Assembly: GCF_910591885.1 (NCBI RefSeq)
Contig: NW_025963552.1
Location: forward strand, 496,001 to 560,000
DNA: 64,000 nucleotides
From: Bombus terrestris
Taxonomy: Eukaryota; Arthropoda; Insecta; Hymenoptera; Apidae
Reading direction: 5' to 3'
Position 1 is the first letter of the stretch; every line of letters starts with the position of its first letter. The notes under the pieces are model-generated. The model was not told the DNA's origin. It made no database searches and was given only the letters and a program-made list of their open reading frames with translations. Below, piece after piece: positions 9,126 to 22,520 of the stretch. Both the position numbers and the translations under genes were made by a program.

Positions 9126-12062
9126 TTATGTGAAACTATTCATAAACTGTAAACATTTGTCAGTAGGCAATATGATAAAGACTTCCGGCTCCTCGGGCTG
9201 GTGCGAATGTTTCAATGTCAGTATGTGCCAAACCGTTCGATTGTGACACACCTTTACGCGTCTCTCGCTCGCTGCGCTCGCTCGAAAACTGTAGCCGAAC
9301 CTAAAACCAATCCATCTTGCGTTCATTATTCGATATGGTGGCGACATATTTCGAATTTGCGAACGTGTCGGATCGGTTGTGAGGTTGGAGTAGATAATTA
9401 CGAGCGAGCGGAACGAGCGAGCAACGATCACAATTTGCAAGGTATACATATACCTTGCAATATGCATTTTATATCGTGTTAGTACCTAATTTTGTCAGCC
9501 ACTTCGGACATCACATTGCACTCTAGTATGTGGAAATAGTACTATTTATGTGGTACTATTCATAAACTGTAAACATTTGTCAGTAGGCAATAGGATAAAG
9601 ACTTCCGGCTCCTCGGGCTTGTGCGAATGTTTCAATGTCCGTATGTGACAAACCGTTGGATTGTGACACACCTTTACGCGTGTCTCGCTCGCTGCGCTCG
9701 CTCGAAAACGATAGCCTAACCTAAAACCAATCCCTCTTGCGTTAGTCATTCGATATGAAGGCGACTTATTTCGAATTTGCGAACGTGTCGGATCGGATGT
9801 GAGGTTGGACTAAATTTTTACGAGCGAGCGGAGCGAGCGAGCAACGATCACAATTTGGAAGGTATACATATACCTTGCAATATGCATATATATCGTGTTA
9901 GTACCTAATTTTGTCAGCCATTTCGGACATCACATTGCACTGTACTATGTGGAAATAGTACTATTTATGTGAAACTATTCATAAACTGTAAACATTTGTC
10001 AGTAGGCAATAGGATCAAGACTTCCGGCTCCTCGGGCTGGTGCGAATGTTTCAATGTCCGTATGTGCCAAACCGTTGGATTGTGACACACCTTTACGCGT
10101 CTCTCGCTCGCTGCGCTCGCTCGAAAACTATAGCCTAACCTAAAACCAATCCCTCTTGCGTTAGTCATTCGATATGAAGGCAACTTATTTCGAATTTGCG
10201 AACGTGTCGGATCGTATGTGGGGTTGGACTAAATTTTTACGAGCGAGCGGAGCGAGTGAGCAACGATAACAATTTGCAAGGTATACATATAACTTGCAAT
10301 ATGCATATATATCGTGTTAGTACCTAATTTTGTCAGCCACTTCGGACATCACATTGCACTGTAGTATGTGGAAATAGTACTATTTATGTGGTACTATTCA
10401 TAAACTGTAAACATTTGTCAGTAGGCAATAGGATAAAGACTTCCGGCTCCTCGGGCTTGTGCGAATGTTTCAATGTCCGTATGTGACAAACCGTTGGATT
10501 GTGACACACCTTTACGCGTGTCTCGCTCGCTGCGCTCGCTCGAAAACGATAGCCTAACCTAAAACCAATCCCACTTGCGTTAGTCATTCGATATGAAGGC
10601 GACTTATTTCGAATTTGCGAACGTGTCGGATCGGATGTGAGGTTGGACTAAATTTTTACGAGCGAGCGGAGCGAGCGAGCAACGATCACAATTTGGAAGG
10701 TATACATATACCTTGCAATATGCATATATATCGTGTTAGTACCTAATTTTGTCAGCCATTTGGGACATCACATTGCACTGTACTATGTGGAAATAGTACT
10801 ATTTATGTGAAACTATTCATAAACTGTAAACATTTGTCAGTAGGCAATAGGATCAAGACTTCCGGCTCCTCGGGCTGGTGCGAATGTTTCAATGTCCGTA
10901 TGTGCCAAACCGTTGGATTGTGACACACCTTTACGCGTCTCTCGCTCGCTGCGCTCGCTCGAAAACTATAGCCTAACCTAAAACCAATCCCTCTTGCGTT
11001 AGTCATTCGATATGAAGGCAACTTATTTCGAATTTGCGAACGTGTCGGATCGTATGTGGGGTTGGACTAAATTTTTACGAGCGAGCGGAGCGAGTGAGCA
11101 ACGATAACAATTTGCAAGGTATACATATAACTTGCAATATGCATATATATCGTGTTAGTACCTAATTTTGTCAGCCACTTCGGACATCACATTGCACTTT
11201 AGTATGTGGAAGTAGTACTATTTATGTGATACTATTCATAAACTGTAAACATTTGTCAGTAGGCAATAGGATAAAGACTTCCGGCTCCTCGGGCTGGTGC
11301 GAATGTTACAATGTCCGTATGTGACAAACCGTTGGATTGTGACACACCTTTACGCGTGTCTCGCTCGCTGCGCTCGCTCGAAAACGATAGCCTAACCTAA
11401 AACCAATCCCTCTTGCGTTAGTCATTCGATATGAAGGCGACTTATTTCGAATTTGCGAACGTGTCGGATCGGATGTGAGGTTGGACTAAATTTTTACGAG
11501 CGAGCGGAGCGAGCGAGCAACGATCACAATTTGCAAGGTATACATATACCTTGCAATATGCATATATATCGTGTTAGTACCTAATTTTGTCAGCCATTTC
11601 GGACATCACATTGCACTGTACTATGTGGAAATAGTACTATCTATGTGAAACTATTCATAAACTGTAAACATTTGTCAGTAGGCAATAGGATCAAGACTTC
11701 CGGCTCCTCGGGCTGGTGCGAATGTTTCAATGTCCGTATGTGCCAAACCGTTGGATTGTGACACACCTTTACGCGTCTCTCGCTCGCTGCGCTCGCTCGA
11801 AAACTATAGCCTAACCTAAAACCAATCCCTCTTGCGTTAGTCATTCGATATGAAGGCAACTTATTTCGAATTTGCGAACGTGTCGGATCGTATGTGAGGT
11901 TGGACTAAATTTTTACGAGCGAGCGGAGCGAGTGAGCAACGATCACAATTTCCAAGCTATACATATACCTAATGTTGCCTTGCATATAATTCGTGTTATT
12001 ACCTAATTTTGTCAGCCACTTCGGACATCACATTGCACTGTAGTATGTGGAAATAGTACTAT
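9126..12062. repeat. HOR unit U1, 7 monomers (2,937 bp)
   Basis: Monomer starts: 9126 (420), 9546, 9965, 10384, 10803, 11222 (all 419), 11641 (422). The pair 9546-10383 is largely repeated as 10384-11221 at an offset of 838 bp, so this unit looks like a five-monomer unit with one dimer inserted. 9126-9545 is the first 420-bp landmark monomer: it has GCATTTTATATCG (the +1 base), GAACGAGCGAGC in arm 2, and CCGAACCTAA at 9295-9304 in place of the telomere-like dimer. The anchor of 11641 is mutated to CTATCTATG. Confidence 0.85.
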
Positions 12063-14152
12063 TTATGTGAAAATATTCATAAACTGTAAACATTTGTCAG
12101 TAGGCAATATGATAAAGACTTCCGGCTCCTCGGGCTGGTGCGAATGTTTCAATGTCAGTATGTGCCAAACCGTTCGATTGTGACACACCTTTACGCGTCT
12201 CTCGCTCGCTCGAAAACTGTAGCCTAACCTAAAACCAATCCATCTTGCGTTCATTATTCGATATGGTGGCGACATATTTCGAATTTGCGAACGTGTCGGA
12301 TCGGTTGTGAGGTTGGAGTAGATAATTACGAGCGAGCGGAACGAGCGAGCAACGATCACAATTTGCAAGGTATACATATACCTTGCAATATGCATTTTAT
12401 ATCGTGTTAGTACCTAATTTTGTCAGCCACTTCGGACATCACATTGCACTGTAGTATGTGGAAATAGTACTATTTATGTGGTACTATTCATAAACTGTAA
12501 ACATTTGTCAGTAGGCAATAGGATAAAGACTTCCGGCTCCTCGGGCTTGTGCGAATGTTTCAATGTCCGTATGTGACAAACCGTTGGATTGTGACACACC
12601 TTTACGCGTGTCTCGCTCGCTGCGCTCGCTCGAAAACGATAGCCTAACCTAAAACCAATCCCTCTTGCGTTAGTCATTCGATATGAAGGCGACTTATTTC
12701 GAATTTGCGAACGTGTCGGATCGGATGTGAGGTTGGACTAAATTTTTACGAGCGAGCGGAGCGAGCGAGCAACGATCACAATTTGGAAGGTATACATATA
12801 CCTTGCAATATGCATATATATCGTGTTAGTACCTAATTTTGTCAGCCATTTCGGACATCACATTGCACTGTACTATGTGGAAATAGTACTATTTATGTGA
12901 AACTATTCATAAACTGTAAACATTTGTCAGTAGGCAATAGGATCAAGACTTCCGGCTCCTCGGGCTGGTGCGAATGTTTCAATGTCCGTATGTGCCAAAC
13001 CGTTGGATTGTGACACACCTTTACGCGTCTCTCGCTCGCTGCGCTCGCTCGAAAACTATAGCCTAACCTAAAACCAATCCCTCTTGCGTTAGTCATTCGA
13101 TATGAAGGCAACTTATTTCGAATTTGCGAACGTGTCGGATCGTATGTGAGAATGGACTAAATTTTTACGAGCGAGCGGAGCGAGTGAGCAACGATCACAA
13201 TTTCCAAGCTATACATATACCTTGCAATATGCATATATATCGTGTTAGTACCTAATTTTGTCAGCCACTTCGGACATCACATTGCACTGTAGTATGTGGA
13301 AATAGTACTATTTATGTGAAAATATTCATAAACTGTAAACATTTGTCAGTAGGCAATAGGATAAAGACTTCCGGCTCCTCGGGCTGGTGCGAATGTTACA
13401 ATGTCCGTATGTGACAAACCGTTGGATTGTGACACACCTTTACGCGTGTCTCGCTCGCTGCGCTCGCTCGAAAACGATAGCCTAACCTAAAACCAATCCC
13501 TCTTGCGTTAGTCATTCGATATGAAGGCGACTTATTTCGAATTTGCGAACGTGTCGGATCGGATGTGAGGTTGGACTAAATTTTTACGAGCGAGCGGAGC
13601 GAGCGAGCAACGATCACAATTTGCAAGGTATACATATACCTTGCAATATGCATATATATCGTGTTAGTACCTAATTTTGTCAGCCATTTCGGACATCACA
13701 TTGCACTGTACTATGTGGAAATAGTACTATTTATGTGAAACTATTCATAAACTGTAAACATTTGTCAGTAGGCAATAGGATCAAGACTTCCGGCTCCTCG
13801 GGCTGGTGCGAATGTTTCAATGTCCGTATGTGCCAAACCGTTGGATTGTGACACACCTTTACGCGTCTCTCGCTCGCTGCGCTCGCTCGAAAACTATAGC
13901 CTAACCTAAAACCAATCCCTCTTGCGTTAGTCATTCGATATGAAGGCAACTTATTTCGAATTTGCGAACGTGTCGGATCGTATGTGAGGTTGGACTAAAT
14001 TTTTACGAGCGAGCGGAGCGAGTGAGCAACGATCACAATCTCCAAGCTATACATATACCTAATGTTGCCTTGCATATAATTCGTGTTATTACCTAATTTT
14101 GTCAGCCACTTCGGACATCACATTGCACTGTAGTATGTGGAAATAGTACTAT
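12063..14152. repeat. HOR unit U2, 5 monomers (2,090 bp)
   Basis: Starts: 12063 (411), 12474, 12893, 13312 (419 each), 13731 (422). The landmark monomer combines the +1 ATTTTATAT variant with the 9-bp arm-1 deletion, giving 411 bp, and keeps CCTAACC. The same length order recurs at 36767-38856. Confidence 0.85.
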
Positions 14153-16232
14153 TTATGTGAAAATATTCATAAACTGTAAACATTTGTCAGTAGGCAATAT
14201 GATAAAGACTTCCGGCTCCTCGGGCTGGTGCGAATGTTTCAATGTCAGTATGTGCCAAACCGTTCGATTGTGACACACCTTTATGCGTCTCTCGCTCGCT
14301 CGAAAACTGTAGCCTAACCTAAAACCAATCCATCTTGCGTTCATTATTCGATATGGTGGCGACATATTTCGAATTTGCGAACGTGTCGGATCGGTTGTGA
14401 GGTTGGAGTAGATAATTACGAGCGAGCGGAACGAGCGAGCAACGATCACAATTTGCAAGGTATACATATACCTTGCAATATGCATTTTATATCGTGTTAG
14501 TACCTAATTTTGTCAGCCACTTCGGACATCACATTGCACTGTAGTATGTGGAAATAGTACTATTTATGTGGTACTATTCATAAACTGTAAACATTTGTCA
14601 GTAGGCAATAGGATAAAGACTTCCGGCTCCTCGGGCTTGTGCGAATGTTTCAATGTCCGTATGTGACAAACCGTTGGATTGTGACACACCTTTACGCGTG
14701 TCTCGCTCGCTGCGCTCGCTCGAAAACGATAGCCTAACCTAAAACCAATCCCACTTGCGTTAGTCATTCGATATGAAGGCGACTTATTTCGAATTTGCGA
14801 ACGTGTCGGATCGGATGTGAGGTTGGACTAAATTTTTACGAGCGAGCGGAGCGAGCGAGCAACGATCACAATTTGCAAGGTATACATATACCTTGCAATA
14901 TGCATATATATCGTGTTAGTACCTAATTTTGTCAGCCATTTCGGACATCACATTGCACTGTACTATGTGGAAATAGTACTATTTATGTGAAACTATTCAT
15001 AAACTGTAAACATTTGTCAGTAGGCAATAGGATCAAGACTTCCGGCTCCTCGGGCTGGTGCGAATGTTTCAATGTCCGTATGTGCCAAACCGTTGGATTG
15101 TGACACACCTTTACGCGTCTCTCGCTCGCTGCGCTCGCTCGAAAACTATAGCCTAACCTAAAACCAATCCCTCTTGCGTTAGTCATTCGATATGAAGGCA
15201 ACTTATTTCGAATTTGCGAACGTGTCGGATCGTATGTGAGAATGGACTAAATTTTTACGAGCGAGCGGAGCGAGTGAGCAACGATCACAATTTCCAAGCT
15301 ATACATATACCTTGCAATATGCATATATATCGTGTTAGTACCTAATTTTGTCAGCCACTTCGGACATCACATTGCACTGTAGTATGTGGAAATAGTACTA
15401 TTTATGTGAAAATATTCATAAACTGTAAACATTTGTCAGTAGGCAATATGATAAAGACTTCCGGCTCCTCGGGCTGGTGCGAATGTTTCAATGTCAGTAT
15501 GTGCCAAACCGTTCGATTGTGACACACCTTTACGCGTCTCTCGCTCGCTCGAAAACTGTAGCCTAACCTAAAACCAATCCATCTTGCGTTCATTATTCGA
15601 TATGGTGGCGACATATTTCGAATTTGCGAACGTGTCGGATCGGTTGTGAGGTTGGAGTAGATAATTACGAGCGAGCGGAGCGAGCGATCAACGATCACAA
15701 TTTGCAAGGTATACATATACCTTGCAATATGCATATATATCGTGTTAGTACCTAATTTTGTCAGCCACTTCGGACATCACATTGCACTGTAGTATGTGGA
15801 AATAGTACTATTTATGTGGTACTATTCATAAACTGTAAACATTTGTCAGTAGGCAATAGGATAAAGACTTCCGGCTCCTCGGGCTAGTGCGAATGTTTCA
15901 ATGTCCATATGTGCCAAACCGTTGGATTGTGACACACATTTACGCGTCTCTCGCTCGCTGCGCTCGCTCGAAAACTATAGCCTAACCTAAAACCAATCCA
16001 TCTTCGTTCATTATTCGATATGGTGGCGACATATTTCGAATTTGCGAACGTGTTGGATCGTATGTGAGGTTGGACTAAATTTTTGCGAGCGAGCGGAGCG
16101 AGCGAGCAACGATCACAATTTGCAAGGTATACATATACCTTATATTGCCTTGCATACATTTCGTGTTATTACCTAATTTTGTCAGCCATTTCGGACATCA
16201 CATTGCACAGTACTATGTGGAAATAGTACTAT
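14153..16232. repeat. HOR unit U3, 5 monomers (2,080 bp)
   Basis: Starts: 14153 (411), 14564 (419), 14983 (419), 15402 (410), 15812 (421). The part from 14983 onward resembles 39268 onward in type and order. The last monomer carries a conversion-like patch described separately. Confidence 0.85.
15812..16232. repeat. 421-bp monomer with a short conversion-like patch
   Basis: The copy is of the 422 subtype except for a patch with 410/420-subtype markers, from A16000 (CCATCT) through GTTCATTATTCG and GGTGGCGACA to A16031. 422-subtype markers flank it (A15977 before, T16054 after). A one-base loss inside the patch (TCTTCGTTC for TCTTGCGTTC) explains 421 bp and is the only frame-breaking indel I saw in this part of any monomer. 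Both edges of the patch lie in the loop between the GC-rich arms. Confidence 0.8.
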
Positions 16233-18325
16233 TTATGTGAAACTATTCATAAACTGTAAACATTTGTCAGTAGGCAATATGATAAAGACTTCCGGCTCCT
16301 CGGGCTGGTGCGAATGTTTCAATGTCAGTATGTGCCAAACCGTTCGATTGTGACACACCTTTACGCGTCTCTCGCTCGCTGCGCTCGCTCGAAAACTGTA
16401 GCCGAACCTAAAACCAATCCATCTTGCGTTCATTATTCGATATGGTGGCGACATATTTCGAATTTGCGAACGTGTCGGATCGGTTGTGAGGTTGGAGTAG
16501 ATAATTACGAGCGAGCGGAACGAGCGAGCAACGATCACAATTTGCAAGGTATACATATACCTTGCAATATGCATTTTATATCGTGTTAGTACCTAATTTT
16601 GTCAGCCACTTCGGACATCACATTGCACTGTAGTATGTGGAAATAGTACTATTTATGTGGTACTATTCATAAACTGTAAACATTTGTCAGTAGGCAATAG
16701 GATAAAGACTTCCGGCTCCTCGGGCTTGTGCGAATGTTTCAATGTCCGTATGTGACAAACCGTTGGATTGTGACACACCTTTACGCGTGTCTCGCTCGCT
16801 GCGCTCGCTCGAAAACGATAGCCTAACCTAAAACCAATCCCTCTTGCGTTAGTCATTCGATATGAAGGCGACTTATTTCGAATTTGCGAACGTGTCGGAT
16901 CGGATGTGAGGTTGGACTAAATTTTTACGAGCGAGCGGAGCGAGCGAGCAACGATCACAATTTGGAAGGTATACATATACCTTGCAATATGCATATATAT
17001 CGTGTTAGTACCTAATTTTGTCAGCCATTTCGGACATCACATTGCACTGTACTATGTGGAAATAGTACTATTTATGTGAAACTATTCATAAACTGTAAAC
17101 ATTTGTCAGTAGGCAATAGGATCAAGACTTCCGGCTCCTCGGGCTGGTGCGAATGTTTCAATGTCCGTATGTGCCAAACCGTTGGATTGTGACACACCTT
17201 TACGCGTCTCTCGCTCGCTGCGCTCGCTCGAAAACTATAGCCTAACCTAAAACCAATCCCTCTTGCGTTAGTCATTCGATATGAAGGCAACTTATTTCGA
17301 ATTTGCGAACGTGTCGGATCGTATGTGGGGTTGGACTAAATTTTTACGAGCGAGCGGAGCGAGTGAGCAACGATCACAATTTCCAAGCTATACATACACC
17401 TAATGTTGCCTTGCATATATTTCGTGTTATTACCTAATTTTGTCAGCCACTTCGGACATCACATTGCACTGTAATATGTGGAAATAGTACTATTTATGTG
17501 AAAATATTCATAAACTGTAAACATTTGTCAGTAGGCAATATGATAAAGACTTCCGGCTCCTCGGGCTGGTGCGAATGTTTCAATGTCAGTATGTGCCAAA
17601 CCGTTCGATTGTGACACACCTTTACGCGTCTCTCGCTCGCTCGAAAACTGTAGCCTAACCTAAAACCAATCCATCTTGCGTTCATTATTCGATATGGTGG
17701 CGACATATTTCGAATTTGCGAACGTGTCGGATCGGTTGTGAGGTTGGAGTAGATAATTACGAGCGAGCGGAGCGAGCGAGCAACGATCACAATTTGCAAG
17801 GTATACATATACCTTGCAATATGCATATATATCGTGTTAGTACCTAATTTTGTCAGCCACTTCGGACATCACATTGCACTGTAGTATGTGGAAATAGTAC
17901 TATTTATGTGGTACTATTCATAAACTGTAAAAATTTGTCAGTAGGCAATAGGATAAAGACTTCCGGCTCCTCGGGCTGGTGCGAATGTTTCAATGTCCAT
18001 ATGTGCCAAACCGTTGGATTGTGACACACCTTTACGCGTCTCTCGCTCGCTGCGCTCGCTCGAAAACTATAGCCTAACCTAAAACCAATCCCTCTTGCGT
18101 TAGTCATTCGATATGAAGGCGACTTATTTCGAATTTGCGAACGTGTTGGATCGTATGTGAGGTTGGACTAAATTTTTACGAGCGAGCGGAGCGAGCGAGC
18201 AACGATCACAATTTGCAAGGTATACATATACCTTATATTGCCTTGCATACATTTCGTGTTATTACCTAATTTTGTCAGCCATTTCGGACATCACATTGCA
18301 CTGTACTATGTGGAAATAGTACTAT
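16233..18325. repeat. HOR unit U4, 5 monomers (2,093 bp)
   Basis: Starts: 16233 (420 landmark), 16653 (419), 17072 (422), 17494 (410), 17904 (422). The same length order and subtype order occurs at 24620, 40519 and 53924, so this is one of the commonest five-monomer forms. Confidence 0.87.
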
Positions 18326-20008
18326 TTATGTGAAACTATTCATAAACTGTAAACATTTGTCAGTAGGCAATATGATAAAGACTTCCGGCTCCTCGGGCTG
18401 GTGCGAATGTTTCAATGTCAGTATGTGCCAAACCGTTCGATTGTGACACACCTTTACGCGTCTCTCGCTCGCTGCGCTCGCTCGAAAACTGTAGCCGAAC
18501 CTAAAACCAATCCATCTTGCGTTCATTATTCGATATGGTGGCGACATATTTCGAATTTGCGAACGTGTCGGATCGGTTGTGAGGTTGGAGTAGATAATTA
18601 CGAGCGAGCGGAACGAGCGAGCAACGATCACAATTTGCAAGGTATACATATACCTTGCAATATGCATTTTATATCGTGTTAGTACCTAATTTTGTCAGCC
18701 ACTTCGGACATCACATTGCACTGTAGTATGTGGAAATAGTACTATTTATGTGGTACTATTCATAAACTGTAAACATTTGTCAGTAGGCAATAGGATAAAG
18801 ACTTCCGGCTCCTCGGGCTTGTGCGAATGTTTCAATGTCCGTATGTGCCAAACCGTTGGATTGTGACACACCTTTACGGGTCTCTCGCTCGCTGCGCTCG
18901 CTCGAAAACTATAGCCTAACCTAAAACCAATCCCTCTTGCGTTAGTCATTCGATATGAAGGCGACTTATTTCGAATTTGCGAACGTGTCGGATCGGTTGT
19001 GAGGTTGGAGTAGATAATTACGAGCGAGCGGAGCGAGCGAGCAACGATCACAATTTGCAAGGTATACATATACCTTGCAATATGCATATATATCGTGTTA
19101 GTACCTAATTTTGTCAGCCACTTCGGACATCACATTGCACTGTAGTATGTGGAAATAGTACTATTTATGTGGTACTATTCATAAACTGTAAACATTTGTC
19201 AGTAGGCAATAGGATAAAGACTTCCGGCTCCTCGGGCTAGTGCGAATGTTTCAATGTCCATATGTGCCAAACCGTTGGATTGTGACACACCTTTACGCGT
19301 CTCTCGCTCGCTGCGCTCGCTCGAAAACTATAGCCTAACCTAAAACCAATCCCTCTTGCGTTAGTCATTCGATATGAAGGCGACTTATTTCGAATTTGCG
19401 AACGTGTTGGATCGTATGTGAGGTTGGACTAAATTTTTACGAGCGAGCGGAGCGAGCGAGCAACGATCACAATTTGCAAGGTATACATATACCTTATATT
19501 GCCTTGCATACATTTCGTGTTATTACCTAACTTTGTCAGCCACTTCGGACATCACATTGCACTGTAGTATGTGGAAATAGTACTATTTATGTGGTACTAT
19601 TCATAAACTGTAAAAATTTGTCAGTAGGCAATAGGATAAAGACTTCCGGCTCCTCGGGCTGGTGCGAATGTTTCAATGTCCGTATGTACCAAACCGTTGG
19701 ATTGTGACACACCTTTACGCGTCTCTCGCTCGCTGCGCTCGCTCGAAAACTATAGCCTAACATAAAACCAATCCCTCTTGCGTTAGTCATTCGATATGAA
19801 GGCGACTTATTTCGAATTTGCGAACGTGTCGGATCGTATGTGAGGTTGGACTAAATTTTTACGAGCGAGCGGAGCGAGCGAGCAACGATCACAATTTGCA
19901 AGGTATACATATACCTTATATTGCCTTGCATGTATTTCGTGTTATTACCAATTTTTGTCAGCCATTTCGGACATCACATTGCACTGTACTATGTGGAAAT
20001 AGTACTAT
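18326..20008. repeat. HOR unit U5, 4 monomers (1,683 bp)
   Basis: Starts: 18326 (420 landmark), 18746 (419), 19165 (422), 19587 (422). Identical length order occurs at 42612 and 56017. The second monomer is chimeric. 19587 has a marked subtype with TAAAAATTTG, ATGTACCAAA and CCTAACATAA. Confidence 0.87.
18746..19164. repeat. Chimeric monomer, also present at 43032 and 56437
   Basis: The left part matches the subtype at 20429 (GGCTTGTGCG, TTTACGGGTC, GCGACTT up to 18966). The right part from about 18996 has 410-subtype markers (GATCGGTTGTGAGG, GGAGTAGATAATT). The switch lies in 18967-18995, in the loop between the arms. The same chimera at 43032-43450 and 56437-56855 shows that one recombinant was copied with its surroundings. 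Confidence 0.82.
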
Positions 20009-22520
20009 TTATGTGAAACTATTCATAAACTGTAAACATTTGTCAGTAGGCAATATGATAAAGACTTCCGGCTCCTCGGGCTGGTGCAAATGTTTCAATG
20101 TCAGTATGTGCCAAACCGTTCGATTGTGACACACCTTTACGCGTCTCTCGCTCGCTGCGCTCGCTCGAAAACTGTAGCCGAACCTAAAACCAATCCATCT
20201 TGCGTTCATTATTCGATATGGTGGCGACATATTTCGAATTTGCGAACGTGTCGGATCGGTTGTGAGGTTGGAGTAGATAATTACGAGCGAGCGGAACGAG
20301 CGAGCAACGATCACAATTTGCAAGGTATACATATACCTTGCAATATGCATTTTATATCGTGTTAGTACCTAATTTTGTCAGCCACTTCGGACATCACATT
20401 GCACTGTAGTATGTGGAAATAGTACTATTTATGTGGTACTATTCATAAACTGTAAACATTTGTCAGTAGGCAATAGGATAAAGACTTCCGGCTCCTCGGG
20501 CTTGTGCGAATGTTTCAATGTCCGTATGTGCCAAACCGTTGGATTGTGACACACCTTTACGGGTCTCTCGCTCGCTGCGCTCGCTCGAAAATTATAGCCT
20601 AACCTAAAACCAATCCCTCTTGCGTTAGTCATTCGATATGAAGGCGACTTATTTCGAATTTGCGAACGTGTCGGATCGTATGTGAGGTTGGACTAAATTT
20701 TTTCGAGCGAGCGGAGCGAGCGAGCAACGATCACAATTTGCAAGGTATACATATACCTTATAATGCCTTGCATACATTTCGTGTTATTACCTAACTTTGT
20801 CAGCCACTTCGGACATCACATTGCACTGTAGTATGTGGAAATAGTACTATTTATGTGGTACTATTCATAAACTGTAAACATTTGTCAGTAGGCAATAGGA
20901 TAAAGACTTCCGGCTCCTCGGGCTTGTGCGAATGTTTCAATGTCCGTATGTGCCAAACCGTTGGATTGTGACACACCTTTACGGGTCTCTCGCTCGCTGC
21001 GCTCGCTCGAAAACTATAGCCTAACCTAAAACCAATCCCTCTTGCGTTAGTCATTCGATATGAAGGCGACTTATTTCGAATTTGCGAACGTGTCGGATCG
21101 TATGTGAGGTTGGACTAAATTTTTACGAGCGAGCGGTGCGAGCGAGCAACGATCACAATTTGCAAGGTATACATATAACTTGCAATATGCATATATATCG
21201 TGTTAGTACCTAATTTTGTCAGCCACTTCGGACATCACATTGCACTTTAGTATGTGGAAGTAGTACTATTTATGTGATACTATTCATAAACTGTAAACAT
21301 TTGTCAGTAGGCAATAGGATAAAGACTTCCGGCTCCTCGGGCTGGTGCGAATGTTTCAATGTCCGTATGTGACAAACCGTTGGATTGTGACACACCTTTA
21401 CGCGTGTTTCGCTCGCTGCGCTCGCTCGAAAACGATAGCCTAACCTAAAACCAATCCCTCTTGCGTTAGTCATTCGATATGAAGGCGACTTATTTCGAAT
21501 TTGCGAACGTGTCGGATCGTATGTGAGAATGGACTAAATTTTTACGAGCGAGCGGAGCGAGTGAGCAACGATCACAATTTCCAAGCTATACATATACCTT
21601 GCAATATGCATATATATCGTGTTAGTACCTAATTTTGTCAGCCACTTCGGACATCACATTGCACTGTAGTATGTGGAAATAGTACTATTTATGTGAAAAT
21701 ATTCATAAACTGTAAACATTTGTCAGTAGGCAATATGATAAAGACTTCCGGCTCCTCGGGCTGGTGCGAATGTTTCAATGTCAGTATGTGCCAAACCGTT
21801 CGATTGTGACACACCTTTACGCGTCTCTCGCTCGCTCGAAAACTGTAGCCTAACCTAAAACCAATCCATCTTGCGTTCATTATTCGATATGGTGGCGACA
21901 TATTTCGAATTTGCGAACGTGTCGGATCGGTTGTGAGGTTGGAGTAGATAATTACGAGCGAGCGGAGCGAGCGATCAACGATCACAATTTGCAAGGTATA
22001 CATATACCTTGCAATATGCATATATATCGTGTTAGTACCTAATTTTGTCAGCCACTTCGGACATCACATTGCACTGTAGTATGTGGAAATAGTACTATTT
22101 ATGTGGTACTATTCATAAACTGTAAACATTTGTCAGTAGGCAATAGGATAAAGACTTCCGGCTCCTCGGGCTAGTGCGAATGTTTCAATGTCCATATGTG
22201 CCAAACCGTTGGATTGTGACACACCTTTACGCGTCTCTCGCTCGCTGCGCTCGCTCGAAAACTATAGCCTAACCTAAAACCAATCCCTCTTGCGTTAGTC
22301 ATTCGATATGAAGGCGACTTATTTCGAATTTGCGAACGTGTTGGATCGTATGTGAGGTTGGACTAAATTTTTGCGAGCGAGCGGAGCGAGCGAGCAACGA
22401 TCACAATTTGCAAGGTATACATATACCTTATATTGCCTTGCATACATTTCGTGTTATTACCTAATTTTGTCAGCCATTTCGGACATCACATTGCACAGTA
22501 CTATGTGGAAATAGTACTAT
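20009..22520. repeat. HOR unit U6, 6 monomers (2,512 bp)
   Basis: Starts: 20009 (420 landmark), 20429 (422), 20851 (419), 21270 (419), 21689 (410), 22099 (422). Markers include GGTGCAAATG near 20085, AAAATTATAGCC near 20588, TTTTTTCGAGCG near 20700 and GCGGTGCGAGCG near 21133. All recur at 32156-34667, 12,147 bp downstream. Confidence 0.87.

Noticed and set aside
9201..9482. Plus-strand open frames of 93-112 codons in the 420-bp landmark monomers and 102-103 codons elsewhere
   Set aside because: They overlap the minus-strand frames and simply reflect absence of stops in a GC-rich repeated stretch; no coding signature.
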